DNA of 64,000 bases from an uncultured Prevotellaceae bacterium (GTDB taxonomy: Bacteria > Bacteroidota > Bacteroidia > Bacteroidales > Muribaculaceae). The DNA lies in NCBI GenBank assembly GCA_900316835.1, contig ONEL01000008.1, positions 1 through 64,000 on the forward strand, in the 5' to 3' direction. The translations under genes were made by a program, and so were the position numbers. The notes below the pieces were generated by a model. It ran no database searches. It was not told the origin of the DNA and saw only the letters and a program-made list of their open reading frames with translations. Below, one piece after another: positions 62,294-64,000 of this stretch. Position 1 is the stretch's first letter; every line of letters begins with the position of its first letter.

Positions 62294-62692
62294 TTATTTT
62301 AACATGTTATCAACAAAAACTTTCATCTCTTCCTTAGTGATAAGGCCTATAGATTCTTGTGGATCCTCATTTGGCGACTTGACGAAAATAACATAAGGGA
62401 TGCTTTGAATTTCAAGGGCCTTAGCAAGCTCCTTGTTCTTGTCAACATCGATGCTATAGAAGTCAACTTTTCCTGCATATTCTTTTGCCAGTTCCTCAAG
62501 GATGGGGGCAAGCTGGCGACATGGACCACACCATGTGGCATTAAAATCGACGACTGCCGGGCGGGCAAGGGTCTCACCAGCAAAAAGCTCCATAAATTTC
62601 TTTTGGTCAATCACTTTCACAGTTGCCTCTTGGGCACTTGCAATGCCACACATGGTGAGCATTGCTACAACGATTAATAATGCTTTTTTCAT
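62294..62692 (-). CDS. Exported thioredoxin
   Basis: 132 residues: signal peptide 1-20 (ALLIVVAMLTMCGIASA), then a thioredoxin fold with WCGPC at 54-58, the buried DF strand before it, and a SIPYVIFVK cis-Pro loop (usually TPTF in cytoplasmic TrxA). Likely a periplasmic thiol-disulfide exchange protein. It sits 88 bases after the DUF4301 gene and just ahead of a small exported protein that may be its client or partner; that link is inference. Confidence 0.9.
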   Translation of the reverse strand: MKKALLIVVAMLTMCGIASAQEATVKVIDQKKFMELFAGETLARPAVVDFNATWCGPCRQLAPILEELAKEYAGKVDFYSIDVDKNKELAKALEIQSIPYVIFVKSPNEDPQESIGLITKEEMKVFVDNMLK

Positions 62693-62780
62693 AAATAGCT
62701 CTAATGATTTTATTTTAATTCAGTATTTTTATTTAGGATTAAAAAAATGGCATGTGGTTTAATTGGGAATGCAACATTTT

Positions 62781-64000
62781 TTACTGGTGCTGGGGGCGAA
62801 GTAGGTCGTTGACTGTCTTGACGGGATTGAAGGTGCTGATGGGAACCTCAACAAACACCGTGTTCCAGTCGCTCATTGAGCCGTTCCACAAGCCAGGACG
62901 CTCAAGAGCTTTGATTTCTACACCTGCTGTCGACTTAATCGAGATAAGACCTGTCTCAGCATCGACATATTTCTTGAGGTCAAACTTGTTACCCTTGTAG
63001 TCCCTTAGGTAGCACACCAGGTCTACTGGGTTGAAATGGGTGCCACTCTTCATCATCTCTACGGCAGCCGGGTCGTTCTCGTCGATTTGGGCTGCTTCAA
63101 GGATTTGAGGTGAGTAGCTTCCATCGGAGTTATAGGCAAGGTAGGGACCTCCACCAGGTTCTCCCTCGTTGAGCACCATTCCGCACACCCTGATTGGGCG
63201 ATTGAGCTTGTTGCGCAGATACTCTGCTAGTTGCTCGTCGGTCATTGATGCTGTAGCCTCATTGTGGGTGCACAAGCGGTTTTCCACAAAGCCCAGCATG
63301 CGCAGGAGCTCGTCTTTGCTTGCTCCCTTGTCTAGAACCTTAAGGTTCTGGGCTATCTTGTGCTGAACGTCAATGAGGTAGCCTGCCAGTGCTTTCTTGT
63401 AGCGAATGGTGCTGTTGCGCAGTCGCATGGGTACCACATTGTCGATGTTCTTGATGAAGACAACCTGGGCATCGCGCTCGTTAAGATTCTCGATTAGTGC
63501 ACCATGGCCGGCTGGACGGAACAGTAAGTCTCCATTCTCGGTGCGGTAGAGGGTATCATCGATATTAACAGCAACGGTGTCGGTCGAGGGTTTTTGCTCG
63601 CTCATCGTTACTTTATATTTTACTCCCCACACCATTTCCATGATTGGTAACCGCGATTTAAGAAGTTTCTCAAATTCATTGCGATGCTCGGCCGACACGG
63701 TGAAGTGAAGATTCACTATGCGATGTGAGTCGCAAGCATACTGTGCGCCTTCCTCTAGATGTTCCTCTAGGGGGGTGTGAACTCCACCACCTGCAGCCTT
63801 GTGGAACTTGAGCAATGCTTTGGGTAAGAAACCATAGTTCAAACCTTCGGGCTCAAGCATAGCCTTTACAACGTCGACATGTCGTCCATTACTGATTAGT
63901 TCAGCGATGCTTGCATTATAGCATTTTTCACATGCTTTGTTCAGGGCAGGGTAAAATGCAAAGTGACCAATGTTGTCAAAGTACTGCTTCTCAAAGTCGC
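62781..64000 (-). CDS. DUF4301 family protein (N-terminus outside window)
   Basis: The frame is open to the end of the window; residues before the ATG at 63860 (EKQYFDNIGHFAFYPALNK and more) belong to the same protein, so the 359-residue frame from 63860 is only the C-terminal part. Recognisable DUF4301 segments are LEPEGLNYGFLPKALLKFH, RPAGHGALIENLNE, IKNIDNVVP and MVLNEGEPGGGPY. The family is largely confined to Bacteroidota and has no established function; the Gly-rich GHGALIENLN and EGEPGGGP motifs suggest nucleotide or sugar-phosphate binding. The end is complete at 62781. Confidence 0.85.
   Translation of the reverse strand, partial: DFEKQYFDNIGHFAFYPALNKACEKCYNASIAELISNGRHVDVVKAMLEPEGLNYGFLPKALLKFHKAAGGGVHTPLEEHLEEGAQYACDSHRIVNLHFTVSAEHRNEFEKLLKSRLPIMEMVWGVKYKVTMSEQKPSTDTVAVNIDDTLYRTENGDLLFRPAGHGALIENLNERDAQVVFIKNIDNVVPMRLRNSTIRYKKALAGYLIDVQHKIAQNLKVLDKGASKDELLRMLGFVENRLCTHNEATASMTDEQLAEYLRNKLNRPIRVCGMVLNEGEPGGGPYLAYNSDGSYSPQILEAAQIDENDPAAVEMMKSGTHFNPVDLVCYLRDYKGNKFDLKKYVDAETGLISIKSTAGVEIKALERPGLWNGSMSDWNTVFVEVPISTFNPVKTVNDLLRPQHQ

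Overview
This window looks like a chromosomal stretch of a gut-type Bacteroidales bacterium (Bacteroidota), most plausibly Muribaculaceae or Prevotellaceae. The main evidence is the promoter vocabulary: copies of the Bacteroidota -7 box TAnnTTTG sit 10 to 260 bases before most transcription units (TAACTTTG, TACCTTTG, TATCTTTG). Shine-Dalgarno sites are poor. The gene content also fits: LpxK/LpxB lipid A enzymes, a Bacteroidetes-type tryptophanase, HU proteins with LysM tails, a DUF4301 protein, and large secreted proteins that end in a shared C-terminal tail. No rRNA, prophage, conjugative module or CRISPR array is visible. The window is mostly core genome with a few accessory patches.

Layout. 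0-11.8 kb: a secreted multidomain protein, tRNA-Arg(CCG), ung, typA, a Sel1 protein, pnp, nadC, a second secreted protein and the RNase P RNA. 11.8-22.3 kb: folC with a split chromate transporter, a D15-type outer-membrane protein with a phosphoethanolamine transferase, a 53-residue small protein, glpB-glpA without glpC, and a UDP-glucose dehydrogenase homologue with an altered active site. 22.3-38.7 kb: housekeeping and envelope genes (sppA, lpxK, punA, thiL, an HU pair, glnS, a flavoprotein with psuK-psuG, an antitoxin-like orphan with dxr, rseP, rlmI). 38.7-48.6 kb: the main accessory patch, with two large secreted proteins, dispersed and tandem intergenic repeats, tryptophanase with a long leader, and palindromic IS-end remnants. 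48.6-64 kb: sodB, a PQQ-propeller lipoprotein, an EamA transporter, an HD-RpiB fusion with lpxB, tgt, an LptF/G permease, deoD-mltF-cdsA, rarA, a secreted thioredoxin and a partial DUF4301 gene.

Functionally many genes serve the envelope: lipid A (lpxK, lpxB, the EptA-like transferase), LPS export (LptF/G), outer-membrane insertion (D15 protein), isoprenoid and phospholipid precursors (dxr, cdsA), peptidoglycan turnover (MltF-like) and membrane quality control (rseP, sppA). A second theme is nucleoside salvage (punA, deoD, psuK/psuG, rpiB domain).

I see no complete undescribed defence or mobile system. The best novelty candidates are: (1) four secreted proteins sharing a roughly 40-residue C-terminal tail that resembles a sorting signal; (2) a composite family of intergenic repeats (hairpin modules, a roughly 115-bp core and a 158-bp tandem unit) at 22.5, 45.7-46.4 and 60.1-60.3 kb; (3) a roughly 300-nt tryptophanase leader with a 27-codon ORF faintly resembling TnaC; (4) a perfect 44-bp palindrome that fuses two divergent promoters; (5) a UDP-glucose dehydrogenase homologue lacking the catalytic Cys; (6) an HD-RpiB fusion; and (7) 9-bp minisatellites in three consecutive gene gaps.
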